A stretch of DNA of 64,000 nt from NORP240 sp942492445 (GTDB taxonomy: Bacteria > Pseudomonadota > Gammaproteobacteria > Pseudomonadales > Pseudohongiellaceae): NCBI GenBank assembly GCA_942492445.1, contig CALOEW010000003.1, forward strand, positions 1 to 64,000, written 5' to 3'. The notes under the pieces are model-generated. The model did no database searches. It was not told the DNA's origin and saw only the letters and a program-made list of their open reading frames with translations. Below are positions 1 through 8,098 of the stretch, piece by piece (within the stretch, counting starts at the first letter, position 1; every line of letters starts with the position of its first letter). The position numbers and the translations under genes were made by a program.

Positions 1-316
1 CCTGGAGACTCTGGGAGCGGGCCAGCAGACAGTCATCTGTGCCGAGGCACTACGATGGCTTGCCGATCCCCCGCGGAACATTCGCTTTGGCATAGTATTT
101 GTCGATCCACCCTATGCCGAGAATCTGGAAGCGCGCGTGTGTCAGGCATTGGAAAGTTCTGGCCTGCTAAAGCAGCGGGCACTGGTTTATCTGGAGTCGG
201 ATAAGGATTTGCAGGAGAATCTGCTTCCGGACAATTGGCGTATCTTTAAGAAAAAGCGCGCCGGAGCCGTATGTTACGTGTTGCTGGAGCGTCGAGGTGA
301 GCAACCAGGTGAATAG
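1..316 (+). CDS. rsmD: RsmD-type 16S rRNA (guanine-N2)-methyltransferase, C-terminal part
   Basis: The gene enters from outside the window; the first full codon is at base 2 and about 104 residues remain. The decisive motif is VFVDPPYAENL around bases 107-139. It contains DPPY, the catalytic motif IV of N6-adenine/N2-guanine methyltransferases, placed as in RsmD, which methylates G966 of 16S rRNA in the 30S subunit. The tail ends in a basic/hydrophobic strand (KKKRAGAVCYVLLERRGE), as is usual for the family. The stop overlaps the GTG start of the next gene by 20 bases, so the two are translationally coupled. The S-adenosylmethionine-binding N-terminus is not in view. Confidence 0.85.
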   Translation, partial: LETLGAGQQTVICAEALRWLADPPRNIRFGIVFVDPPYAENLEARVCQALESSGLLKQRALVYLESDKDLQENLLPDNWRIFKKKRAGAVCYVLLERRGEQPGE

Positions 317-1334
317 CTTGGCAGAAGCAATAGGCAGGGAGAAGAATGGATTTATACCCAGGTTCTGGTTGAGAAACGGCCATGCCCAGACACTGTGGCG
401 TAAATTCGCTCGCTCGCCACAGATCCGACATCGACGTCAGCGTGTGGATCTTGCCGACGGCGATTTTATCGATATTGACTGGCATGATCCAGCAGTGTCT
501 CCGGCGTCAGATAATAGAACAGTAGTTCTTTTATTGCATGGTTTGTGTGGTTGTTCCCGCTCCGGTTATATACAGTCGCTGCAGTATCTGTTGGGACAAT
601 CCGGATACCTGAGCGTGGCCATTAATTTTCGCGGTTGCAGTGGAGAGGTGAATCGGCTGGCCAGGGCCTATCATTCGGGCGTAACTGACGATCTCTCTGA
701 AGTCTTCGGAGTATTGCGGGAACAACTGCCTGAGCATCGCTTTGCCCTGGTCGGCTTCTCACTCGGAGCCAATGTACTGCTCAAATGGCTTGGTGAAACC
801 GGTATCAACGAACCGGTCTGCCGCGCCGTAGCCGTATCGACTCCTTTCGATTTGAGATTATGTTCCGAAGCGATGCTGAAGGGTATGAGCCGGTTTTACG
901 GTCGTTACTTTCTCCGACGGCTGGTAGATGACCTGGAAAGCAAAAAGCAATATTTCCAGCATTGCGGAAACCTCGAACAGCTGGAAATTCTTCGCTCCTG
1001 TGGCAATGTAAGGTCGATCACTTCACTGTGGGATTTCGACGACCGTGTTACTGCACCATTGCACGGTTTCGCTAGCGCTGCTGACTACTATGAAAAGTGC
1101 AGCAGTATCGGTTTTCTCAACCGGATAAGAGTGCCTACGATGCTGTTGCAGAGCCGGGATGATCCAATAATTCCAATGTCGGCCCTTCCCGCTGGCCGCC
1201 ATCTGACGGACCGGTTGCGGTTTGATATCAGTGATCGAGGCGGTCACGTGGGCTTCGCGTCCCCAGCAGACCGGTTCTGGTTGGAAAATCGTATTACCAC
1301 ATATATTTTTGTAGCTTCGCAGCAGGCGCGTTGA
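297..1334 (+). CDS. yheT: YheT-family alpha/beta hydrolase
   Basis: 345 residues from a GTG start inside the end of rsmD. The N-terminus carries the YheT/EMB8 signature FIPRFWLRNGHAQTLW (about residues 19-34). Then come the oxyanion segment LLLHGLCG and the nucleophile elbow GFSLGAN, with the catalytic Ser at about residue 155. The late Asp is in SRDDPIIP and the His in GGHVGF. No signal peptide is visible, so it should be cytoplasmic. The family is annotated as putative esterase/hydrolase and the physiological substrate is unknown. It is probably cotranscribed with rsmD and coaD, which follows after 55 bases. Confidence 0.85.
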   Translation: MSNQVNSLAEAIGREKNGFIPRFWLRNGHAQTLWRKFARSPQIRHRRQRVDLADGDFIDIDWHDPAVSPASDNRTVVLLLHGLCGCSRSGYIQSLQYLLGQSGYLSVAINFRGCSGEVNRLARAYHSGVTDDLSEVFGVLREQLPEHRFALVGFSLGANVLLKWLGETGINEPVCRAVAVSTPFDLRLCSEAMLKGMSRFYGRYFLRRLVDDLESKKQYFQHCGNLEQLEILRSCGNVRSITSLWDFDDRVTAPLHGFASAADYYEKCSSIGFLNRIRVPTMLLQSRDDPIIPMSALPAGRHLTDRLRFDISDRGGHVGFASPADRFWLENRITTYIFVASQQAR

Positions 1335-1389
1335 GCCGTCTGAGACGTTTAGATAGAATGCCTCCGTCACTTCCTGCCATGAGCAAACC

Positions 1390-1875
1390 ATGAAAGTAGC
1401 CGTCTATCCCGGGACCTTTAATCCCATAACCAATGGCCATACAGACCTGGTCGAAAGGGCGTCACGATTGTTCGATCATATAATCGTCGCCATAGGAACC
1501 AATCGACAGAAGAACGTTGTTCTGACCACCGGACAGCGTGTCGAGTTGACGCGGGAGGTTTTGGGACATCTGGGGAATGTCGAAGTCTGTGCCTTTGACT
1601 CTTTATTGACAGAATTTGTCAAACAGAGAGGCGCCAACATTATATTGCGCGGTTTGCGTACGGTGGCAGATTTTGAATACGAGTTCCAGCTCGTAGGGAT
1701 GAACAGGGTTCTGGAGCCTTCCATCGAAACGGTGTTTCTGGCGCCGGCGGAACACCTGTCCTACATTTCCTCGACGCTGGTAAGAGAGATCGCTTCGTAC
1801 GGCGGCGATATTTCAAAATTCGTTCACCCAGCTGTGGTCAAGGCTATGGTGCCGAAACCAGGATCCGCTGCATAA
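1390..1875 (+). CDS. coaD: Phosphopantetheine adenylyltransferase
   Basis: 161 residues, the usual CoaD length. It transfers AMP from ATP to 4'-phosphopantetheine, the penultimate step of coenzyme A synthesis. The nucleotidyltransferase motif is YPGTFNPITNGHTD (TxGH form) at the N-terminus. The second signature, YISSTLVREIASYGGD (ISSTxxR), is near residue 127. The start ATG directly precedes KVAVYPGTF, as in the family. It converges on mutM with only 35 bases between the stops; a CCCAT/ATGGG pair there is too weak to call a terminator. Confidence 0.95.
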   Translation: MKVAVYPGTFNPITNGHTDLVERASRLFDHIIVAIGTNRQKNVVLTTGQRVELTREVLGHLGNVEVCAFDSLLTEFVKQRGANIILRGLRTVADFEYEFQLVGMNRVLEPSIETVFLAPAEHLSYISSTLVREIASYGGDISKFVHPAVVKAMVPKPGSAA

Positions 1876-1910
1876 AACTCCCATGGTTTACCAGAGATTG
1901 CTGAAATGGG

Positions 1911-2726
1911 TCAGGTCTGACACTTGCGGCAATAAACCGTGCTGCGCTGTCCCAACCTGATTTCCGTGAGCTTTGTAAAGCACAGCTTACAGGGTGTATT
2001 GCCTCGACCGTAGACCATGAGCGATTGTTTAAAATAGCCGGGCTGGCCGTCTGCGCCGGTAAAGTCACGTAGCGTGGTGCCGCCGACGGCAATGGCGTTT
2101 TTCAGGACGTCCTTGATTTCTTCAGCGAGCAGATTGTAACGGTCCAGGGAAATCCTGCCGGCAGGTCGTGTGGGACGTATACCTGCACCGAACAGTGACT
2201 CATTGGCATAGATGTTGCCGACTCCCGCCACGATAGCACCGTCCATTACGAAACTTTTGACCGCCCGCTTCCGACCCCGGCTGATGCGCTTGAGATAAGC
2301 GCCATTGAAGTCGTCGGTAAGTGGTTCAGGTCCCAGATTCTGAAACAGAGGGTGTTGCTCCAGTGGTCCCTCATGCCAGAGCAGGCAGCCGAATTTTCGC
2401 GGATCCGTATAGCGCAGGGCCCTGCCATTGTTCAAAACGATATCTACGTGGTCATGGGGACCCACAGGAGCAGAAGCGGGCACGATCCGCAGGCTTCCGG
2501 ACATGCCCAGATGGATAATCAGCCGGCCTGCACCGTTATCGAACAGCAGGTACTTGGCGCGCCGCTCGATGCTGTTGATTCGGCTTCCCGGCAGAACCTG
2601 CGCCAGGCGATCGGAAACCGGCCAGCGCAGCATCGAAGTGCGAATCACCACAGATTCTATGGGCTGGTGTAGCACCGTCGGGGAGATGCCCAGGCGCGTG
2701 GTTTCGACCTCGGGAAGTTCCGGCAT
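1911..2726 (-). CDS. mutM: Formamidopyrimidine-DNA glycosylase (Fpg)
   Basis: Bifunctional glycosylase/AP lyase that removes 8-oxoguanine and formamidopyrimidines. I place the start at 2726, although the frame is open to 2801. The mature enzyme must begin PELPEVE, because Pro after the processed Met is the Schiff-base nucleophile and the next Glu is catalytic. That gives 271 residues, the family length. A conserved Lys lies in the RRAKYLLF segment. The C-terminal zinc finger is present as CKLC...CRKC (Cys4). It is divergent from the hydantoinase-like gene and convergent with coaD. Confidence 0.95.
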   Translation of the reverse strand: MPELPEVETTRLGISPTVLHQPIESVVIRTSMLRWPVSDRLAQVLPGSRINSIERRAKYLLFDNGAGRLIIHLGMSGSLRIVPASAPVGPHDHVDIVLNNGRALRYTDPRKFGCLLWHEGPLEQHPLFQNLGPEPLTDDFNGAYLKRISRGRKRAVKSFVMDGAIVAGVGNIYANESLFGAGIRPTRPAGRISLDRYNLLAEEIKDVLKNAIAVGGTTLRDFTGADGQPGYFKQSLMVYGRGNTPCKLCFTKLTEIRLGQRSTVYCRKCQT

Positions 2727-2759
2727 GGCAGATCTGCTGCCGGAATCACCCGGCACCGC

Positions 2760-2788
2760 TGAATTACTTGCAGAACGCGCGTTATAAT
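2760..2788 (+). promoter_or_regulatory. Candidate sigma70 promoter of the hyuA-like gene
   Basis: A perfect TATAAT lies at 2783-2788, about 60 bases before the ATG at 2849. The best -35 at 17-bp spacing is the weak TGAATT at 2760-2765. It sits in the divergent gap after the mutM start. The -10 is clear; the -35 is not. Confidence 0.4.
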
Positions 2789-2848
2789 CCCAAACCGCCA
2801 ACCCTGTAAAGTCTCACGGCAGAAGCCAATCAGTAGAATCAACCCACC

Positions 2849-4906
2849 ATGACGCTCCCAGCAGAAGAGATAGCTCTCCTTGGTATCGACGCGGGCGGTA
2901 CGTTTACCGACTTTGTCTTATGGCAGGCAACGCCCGGTGGGCAGGAGCTCACCGTACACAAGGTTCTGTCGACGCCCATAGCGCCAGAGCAGGCGATTCT
3001 GCAGGGAATTCAGGAGCTTGGTCTGACAGATACCGTCTGCCGTGGTGGCCTGCGCATCATTCACGGCAGCACTGTCGCCACCAATGCGGCGCTGGAAGGC
3101 AAGGTGGCCAGAACGGCATTTATTACCAACCATGGCTTCGGCGATATGTTGTCCATCGGCAGGCAGACCCGACCATCCCTGTACAGCCTGGAATTTCCTC
3201 CCCGTCGTGATCCCGTCAGCAGGGAGCTTAGAATCGAGGTTGGTGGACGCCTGGCAGCCGATGGCACGGTACTGGAATCCCTGTCGGACGGGGAGCTTGA
3301 CGCCCTGAGGTCCCGAATTCGCGACCTGAAACCAGAGGCCGTGGCTATCAACCTGTTGTTTTCATTTCTGGATGACCGCTTCGAACGACTGCTGGAAGAA
3401 GTGGTTCAACAGGCGTTGCCAGGGGCATTCATCTGTCGTTCTTCCCAAGTTCTGCCGGAATACCGGGAGTATGAACGGGGAGTGGCCACCTGGCTGAATG
3501 CCAGCCTCGGGCCAGTCGTTAACCGATACCTGGTCGGGTTGAAGGAAGACCTCGCCGAGTGTCCGCTCGCAATCATGCAGTCCAGCGGCGAAACCGTCAG
3601 CGCAGACATCGCTGCCAAGCGGGCAGTCAACCTGCTGTTGTCGGGCCCGGCAGCGGGACTCACGGCATTGCACTATCTTGGTGAACAACTTGGTGGCACG
3701 CGTTTCATAAGCTTCGATATGGGGGGTACATCAACAGACGTGGCTCTGCTGGATGGGAACCTGAAGATCACCAGTGAAGGGCAGGTCGCCGGCTATCCCG
3801 TGGCTGTGCCCATGGTGGATATGCACACTATTGGTGCAGGCGGGGGGTCCATTGCATTCCTTGATGGCGGGGGCATGATGCAGGTGGGGCCACATTCAGC
3901 CGGTGCCGAACCGGGGCCCGCCTGCTATGGCAGGGGTGGCAGGGAAGTTACGGTAACCGATGCCAACCTCATCCTCGGAAGGATCCCTGAAGACGCGTCT
4001 CTGGCGGGCAGATTCAGGCTGGACCTGGCGGCAGCCAGGCGCGCGATTGCGCCACTGGCCGCCAGGGCAGGCCTCGAGGAGAGGGAAGCCGCAAGGGGGA
4101 TAGTACAGGTCGCCAACGAGCACATGGCCAGTGCCCTGCGGATGATCTCAGTACAGCGAGGCTATGATCCGGCGGATTTTACACTCACCTGTTTCGGAGG
4201 TGCCGGGGGGCTGCACGTCTGTGCACTCGCTGACAACATGGGGATGACGCAGGCGATCGTACCTGTGAATGCGGGCGTGTTGTCGGCAATGGGCATGCTG
4301 GTGGCGCCCCAGGGGCGTCAATTCTCGCAGACCGTGCGCCTATTGTCAGACCGGGTGAGCGAGCTGGAAATCGAACAGGCGCTGCGGGAGTTGCTCGAAC
4401 AGGGAACCCGGGAACTGGTTTCTGAAGGCTTGTCAGAGAGGGAATTGCGGTCCGAGGTCAGCCTGGATCTTTGCTACAAGGGTCAGTCGTCCACCCTTAA
4501 TCTGCCCTGGCTGGGCAAAAGGCAGACGCTGGAGCGGTTTCATCTGCTGCATCGCGAACGCTATGGCTTCGCTCTTTCCCGGGAAGTGGAATTCATCAAT
4601 CTGAGAGCGCGAATCTTCATTCCCTGTATTAAATTGACTCTGAAACACAGGAAAAAAGCCGGTGCGGTGAATAATTTCCAATCCGGGAACGTCGCAGAAG
4701 GAAGTGATATGCCGCCTGTTTTTGCCAGAGAGGCACTTGAAGCCGGTACAATCCTCAAAGGTCCGGCAATCATCTCCGAGCTCTCGGCGACCACGTTTCT
4801 GGATCAAGGCTGGGCAGCGGAGCTGGATGCGTTCGGAAATCTGCGACTTTACCGGACAGACCCGGCATTTGATCGGGCAACTGTTGGCGGCGGGCGCCGT
4901 TACTGA
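2849..4906 (+). CDS. Hydantoinase/5-oxoprolinase A-type subunit (HyuA family)
   Basis: 685 residues, the normal length for HyuA/N-methylhydantoinase A. These ASKHA-fold enzymes open hydantoins or 5-oxoproline with ATP. The first phosphate loop is LGIDAGGTFTDFVLW (about residues 11-25); the second is FDMGGTSTDVAL near residue 290, followed by the glycine-rich TIGAGGGSIAF. The C-terminal half carries SALRMISVQRGYDP and FGGAGGLHVCALA, typical of the family. The substrate cannot be told from sequence. The usual partner HyuB is not beside it; the next gene is an unrelated exported TPR protein. Confidence 0.88.
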   Translation: MTLPAEEIALLGIDAGGTFTDFVLWQATPGGQELTVHKVLSTPIAPEQAILQGIQELGLTDTVCRGGLRIIHGSTVATNAALEGKVARTAFITNHGFGDMLSIGRQTRPSLYSLEFPPRRDPVSRELRIEVGGRLAADGTVLESLSDGELDALRSRIRDLKPEAVAINLLFSFLDDRFERLLEEVVQQALPGAFICRSSQVLPEYREYERGVATWLNASLGPVVNRYLVGLKEDLAECPLAIMQSSGETVSADIAAKRAVNLLLSGPAAGLTALHYLGEQLGGTRFISFDMGGTSTDVALLDGNLKITSEGQVAGYPVAVPMVDMHTIGAGGGSIAFLDGGGMMQVGPHSAGAEPGPACYGRGGREVTVTDANLILGRIPEDASLAGRFRLDLAAARRAIAPLAARAGLEEREAARGIVQVANEHMASALRMISVQRGYDPADFTLTCFGGAGGLHVCALADNMGMTQAIVPVNAGVLSAMGMLVAPQGRQFSQTVRLLSDRVSELEIEQALRELLEQGTRELVSEGLSERELRSEVSLDLCYKGQSSTLNLPWLGKRQTLERFHLLHRERYGFALSREVEFINLRARIFIPCIKLTLKHRKKAGAVNNFQSGNVAEGSDMPPVFAREALEAGTILKGPAIISELSATTFLDQGWAAELDAFGNLRLYRTDPAFDRATVGGGRRY

Positions 4907-4925
4907 TAGCTTAGGTAACCCCTGA

Positions 4926-4953
4926 TAGTTTAAATTGGTTATAAGCATATAAT
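4926..4953 (+). promoter_or_regulatory. Candidate promoter upstream of the TPR/TonB-C gene
   Basis: TATAAT at 4948-4953 stands 49 bases before the ATG at 5002, in an AT-rich stretch. The -35 (TAGTTT, 16-bp spacing) is poor, so this rests mainly on the -10. Confidence 0.35.
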
Positions 4954-5001
4954 AAGCGGGCTGGATTTATTGCCCTGAGGCTCCCGCAAAGAAGGTTTGG
5001 T

Positions 5002-6411
5002 ATGTGTCACCTTTTTCAACAACAGTTTCGTCTAAACCTGGGCCTGCTTTTTCTGGCATGGCCCTTGCTGGGTTTTCCCCAGGCATCAGAGCGGGCTGAG
5101 GGAACGGTCGTCCATGAGCCGGTGGAGGCCGGACCCGTGGCCTCTGTTTATGAAACCCTTGTTTTTGACCTGCCGATCTCTCTGAAGAATAACCCCGGGA
5201 GCTATCAGGAAATTGAGCCGATCCATGCTTTCTCGTTGCAACCCGAAGAGGGGCTGGTAGAGGAGCAGATGTTGAATTTGCAGAATCTTGAATCAACCAT
5301 CAGTGCAATCGAGCTGCAGGGCGGGCCCTGGGATCTCAGCCTGACAGAGAATCTGGTTACCATGGCAGGAGTTTACGAACAGCTGGGAGCTTATGACGAA
5401 GCCACCGAGACCTATCTTCGAGCCATGCATATCAGCCGGGTCAATCGCGGTCTCGACAGCCTGGAACACGTTTCCATGGCGGAAAGGCTGGTAAATGTGT
5501 ATCTGGCCCAGGGTGACCTGGCCAGCGCCGATAAGTATCAGGAGTACCTTTACTATACCCAGAGCCGGGCTTTCGGCCTGGAGGATCCGCGTATTGTTCC
5601 GGTGCTCGACAGGCTGGCAAGCTGGAAGTTGAAGGTTTTCAATGCCGGTTTCGGAGAACCGCTGGCACTCCAGCTGGTCACTGCTCTACGGCTATATCAG
5701 GCCGCTTCGAATGTCGTGAACCTGAATTTTGGTAACGGGGATGAGAGGTATGTAAAGTATTTGCGCGATACCGCGGGCACTGCTTTTCTGGTATCGCGGT
5801 ACAAGGGCCTGATCGACGAAACGCCGGTCACTGAATTCCGCACCATTCAGGAGAAATACCCTGAAGGCTACCGGGACTTCAATGTCGCCTTTATCGAGGG
5901 CTATGAAGAGGGACTCGAAGCACTGCAATTGATAGTGGACTCCTTCGCCGGGGAGCAGCAACAGTCGGTTAAGTATGCTCAGGCGTTGATTCATCTGGCG
6001 GACTGGTACCTGCTTTTTGACAGGCACAGGTCCGCCGAGGCCGCGTACGCAGACGCATTTCAGGTTCTGGAAGAGCTGGAGAACGGAGAACGGCTGCTCG
6101 GCGAGGCATTTGGCACGGTTAGAGCCCTGCCGGCATTTTCGGATGAGATCGAGTCTGTTTTTATCAAGTCCAATGTCGAAGGCCGGGAGCAGGTTGCCCG
6201 TGCCAGCGGTTTTGTGGACGTAAAGTTCGACGTAACATCGTACGGTACTGCGGTTAATCTGCAGGTGCTGACCGAGGAGAACGAAGTAAACACGCAGGTT
6301 ATCAGCACCTTACGCCGCAAAGTGCGGGCCACAACCTTTCGACCGGTTATGGAGAACGGGGAGTTGGTTCGCAGTGAAGGGCATTCGTTCCGCTACCCGT
6401 TTGTTTATTGA
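5002..6411 (+). CDS. Exported TPR protein with a TonB-C-like C-terminal domain
   Basis: 469 residues. A signal peptide is likely: FRLNLGLLFLAWPLLGFPQA near residues 10-29. The middle has TPR-like helices (VTMAGVYEQLGAYDEATETY around residues 117-136; ALIHLADWYLLFDRHRSAEA near 325). The last ~80 residues (FVDVKFDVTSYGTAVNLQVL, then VRATTFRPVMENGELV) resemble the TonB C-terminal fold, with the typical 'x-TTFRPxxxNGExV' strand. There is no N-terminal TonB-like anchor or proline-rich linker, so it is probably a soluble periplasmic relative rather than a TonB. It precedes the envelope cluster by 530 bases; a link is not shown. Confidence 0.6.
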   Translation: MCHLFQQQFRLNLGLLFLAWPLLGFPQASERAEGTVVHEPVEAGPVASVYETLVFDLPISLKNNPGSYQEIEPIHAFSLQPEEGLVEEQMLNLQNLESTISAIELQGGPWDLSLTENLVTMAGVYEQLGAYDEATETYLRAMHISRVNRGLDSLEHVSMAERLVNVYLAQGDLASADKYQEYLYYTQSRAFGLEDPRIVPVLDRLASWKLKVFNAGFGEPLALQLVTALRLYQAASNVVNLNFGNGDERYVKYLRDTAGTAFLVSRYKGLIDETPVTEFRTIQEKYPEGYRDFNVAFIEGYEEGLEALQLIVDSFAGEQQQSVKYAQALIHLADWYLLFDRHRSAEAAYADAFQVLEELENGERLLGEAFGTVRALPAFSDEIESVFIKSNVEGREQVARASGFVDVKFDVTSYGTAVNLQVLTEENEVNTQVISTLRRKVRATTFRPVMENGELVRSEGHSFRYPFVY

Positions 6412-6943
6412 AGGAGGCGTGTGAGCTTCAGGCCGAGCTGGACTCCCACAGGTTCAGGATAGGTTCAGCGACCGTCTGCTAGAAAACGATGAAGGCCGTC
6501 GCTGGCCCATCGGAATTCCAATGTCGTACTCCAGGAAAGCTCTGAAGGGTGGAGCAGAGGCATAATGATTCAGAGGTTCCCAGGGTCATGCCGGCCGGCT
6601 TTTCTCTTCAATGCGCGAGAGTTGCGGCAAGCAGGAACGGAAGAAATGGCAGGTAGAAACTGAACAAAAGCAGGCAGCGATGAAGAATTGAAGGGCCTGC
6701 GACGGTCTTCTTACAACATGGAGTCGTTTGAAGAATTCCGTGGAGCGTGATTTACAGTGAATCTCAGGTAAACACAGGGCACAACGGCTTTTTCTGATCA
6801 ACGTGGCCGGGGCCTGGCAACCCGGTTGCAGCAGACCGATGGAAAGTGCCGAATTGATTGAACTATTACGAGTATCAAGCGTATTAAAAGTAGTGGAAAT
6901 ATTGAGGAAAGATTCGAGGTCGGGGCGCCATCAGGTGACTATC
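6412..6943 (+). other. Gene-poor gap before the lipoprotein cluster
   Basis: 532 bases without a convincing gene. The frame of the next gene is open from 6803, but its first 47 codons give a sequence without membrane or signal features; the lipoprotein signal starts at 6944. The gap holds the promoter candidate at 6858-6887. I see no repeat or terminator worth calling. Confidence 0.5.
6858..6887 (+). promoter_or_regulatory. Candidate sigma70 promoter of the lipoprotein/vWA cluster
   Basis: TTGAAC (6858-6863), an 18-bp spacer and TATTAA (6882-6887) lie 57 bases upstream of the lipoprotein ATG at 6944. It is the best promoter-like match in the 530-base gap and would serve the run of genes to 17573. 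Confidence 0.35.
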
Positions 6944-8098
6944 ATGAACAGACTATTTCTTAAAAACGCGTTGCTGGCTGTTGGAATTTCTGCAGTTGTG
7001 GCCGCCTGCCAGTCATCTTCTCAGTCATCTTCATCCCAGGGTATGCCCAGCATGCCCTCTTCATCATCGAGTTCGACGTCAAGTTCCACCAGCTTTCCAT
7101 CTGTAAGCAGCTCCTCTTCCTCCAGTTCAAGCAGTTCATCGTCCTCGAGCAGTTCGTCGTCCTCAAGCAGTTCGTCGTCTTCGAGCGGTTCCCCCGGCAG
7201 CCCCTCGTCGAGTTTTCCGTCAACTTCCGGTGCTTCGGCGTCTACAGGTGGTGCGCCGTCAGTTTCCAGTGGTTCCGCGTCTTCCGCCGGAGGCCAGCAG
7301 GCCTCTTCCGGTTCTCCCGCAGGCAGCCAGGGAAGTGACGCGGCCAGCGGTGATCGCACCGGCAGTCAGCCGGGGCAGTCAGGCAGCCAGTCTGCGGGTC
7401 AACAGACAGCCGCGGCGGGAGCATCCGGAGCTCAGGCTGGAGCCCCCGGCTCTCCCGGGTACGATCCCCGTTCCGGGAGTACCGCAGGTGACGGCAGCGG
7501 CAGCAGCGACGGGCAGCGGGATGGCTCCACCGGAGACCTGGCAGGTGTATCCGCCGGGAGTTCCGGTACCCAGGCCGGTGGTGGTGATTACACACTTGAC
7601 ACTCTGCCTGGCGGGAGCCTTGGCGGAGCAGGAGCCGGCCCTGATATTCAGCAGGCGGCGGGAACCATGACCGCCTCGGAGCGGGCAGGCGTTCTGGATG
7701 AACAATTGCGGCGCGGTTACGAGGTGTTCGATGGTCTTATACTGGGGGAGCGAGAACGGGCCCAACGCGAGATCGAACGACAGCCGGGCAGTCAGTCGGG
7801 TGGCGGTGATATCGCGGCAGCCGGCGGGATAGGCAGCCCGTCGAGTCCGCCCCAGACTTTGCCGTCAGGTAACGGAGATCAACAGTCTGGCGTTCCGGTT
7901 GGATCGTTTCCTTCGTCTTCCTCCAGTTCACAACCGGCTGAATCCTTTCCTCCACCGGAAGATATTCCCAGTGGGCGGGATGATGACGTAGTCGCCAGAC
8001 AGCTTCGCGAGGCCGCCATGAGGGAGCCAGATCCGGAACTGCGGGAAGCGCTTTGGGATGAGTACCGTAAATACACTGGAATAAGCGAGCAGGAGTGA
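6944..8098 (+). CDS. Serine-rich lipoprotein
   Basis: I choose ATG 6944 because it gives MNRLFLKNALLAVGISAVVAAC, a lipoprotein signal peptide with lipobox VAAC; the longer frame from 6803 would bury it. This leaves 384 residues. After the Cys comes a very long low-complexity region: an almost pure Ser run (about residues 37-85), then a Gly/Ser/Ala/Gln-rich stretch to about residue 240. A charged, probably helical segment follows (ERAGVLDEQLRRGYEVFDGL). Ser-rich linkers often span periplasm or cell surface. No enzyme domain is recognised. Its TGA overlaps the ATG of the next lipoprotein, so they are coupled. Confidence 0.7.
   Translation: MNRLFLKNALLAVGISAVVAACQSSSQSSSSQGMPSMPSSSSSSTSSSTSFPSVSSSSSSSSSSSSSSSSSSSSSSSSSSSGSPGSPSSSFPSTSGASASTGGAPSVSSGSASSAGGQQASSGSPAGSQGSDAASGDRTGSQPGQSGSQSAGQQTAAAGASGAQAGAPGSPGYDPRSGSTAGDGSGSSDGQRDGSTGDLAGVSAGSSGTQAGGGDYTLDTLPGGSLGGAGAGPDIQQAAGTMTASERAGVLDEQLRRGYEVFDGLILGERERAQREIERQPGSQSGGGDIAAAGGIGSPSSPPQTLPSGNGDQQSGVPVGSFPSSSSSSQPAESFPPPEDIPSGRDDDVVARQLREAAMREPDPELREALWDEYRKYTGISEQE
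7130..7183 (+). repeat. 18-bp tandem repeat encoding the serine run
   Basis: Three in-frame units of 18 bases (7130-7147, 7148-7165, 7166-7183), each close to AGCAGTTCGTCGTCCTCG and each encoding six Ser. Less regular TCN/AGC codons lie on both sides. Such units can change copy number by slippage without breaking the frame. Confidence 0.75.

Noticed and set aside
7100..7200. CRISPR-like or intergenic tandem repeat
   Set aside because: The repeats are in frame, without spacers, and simply encode serine.
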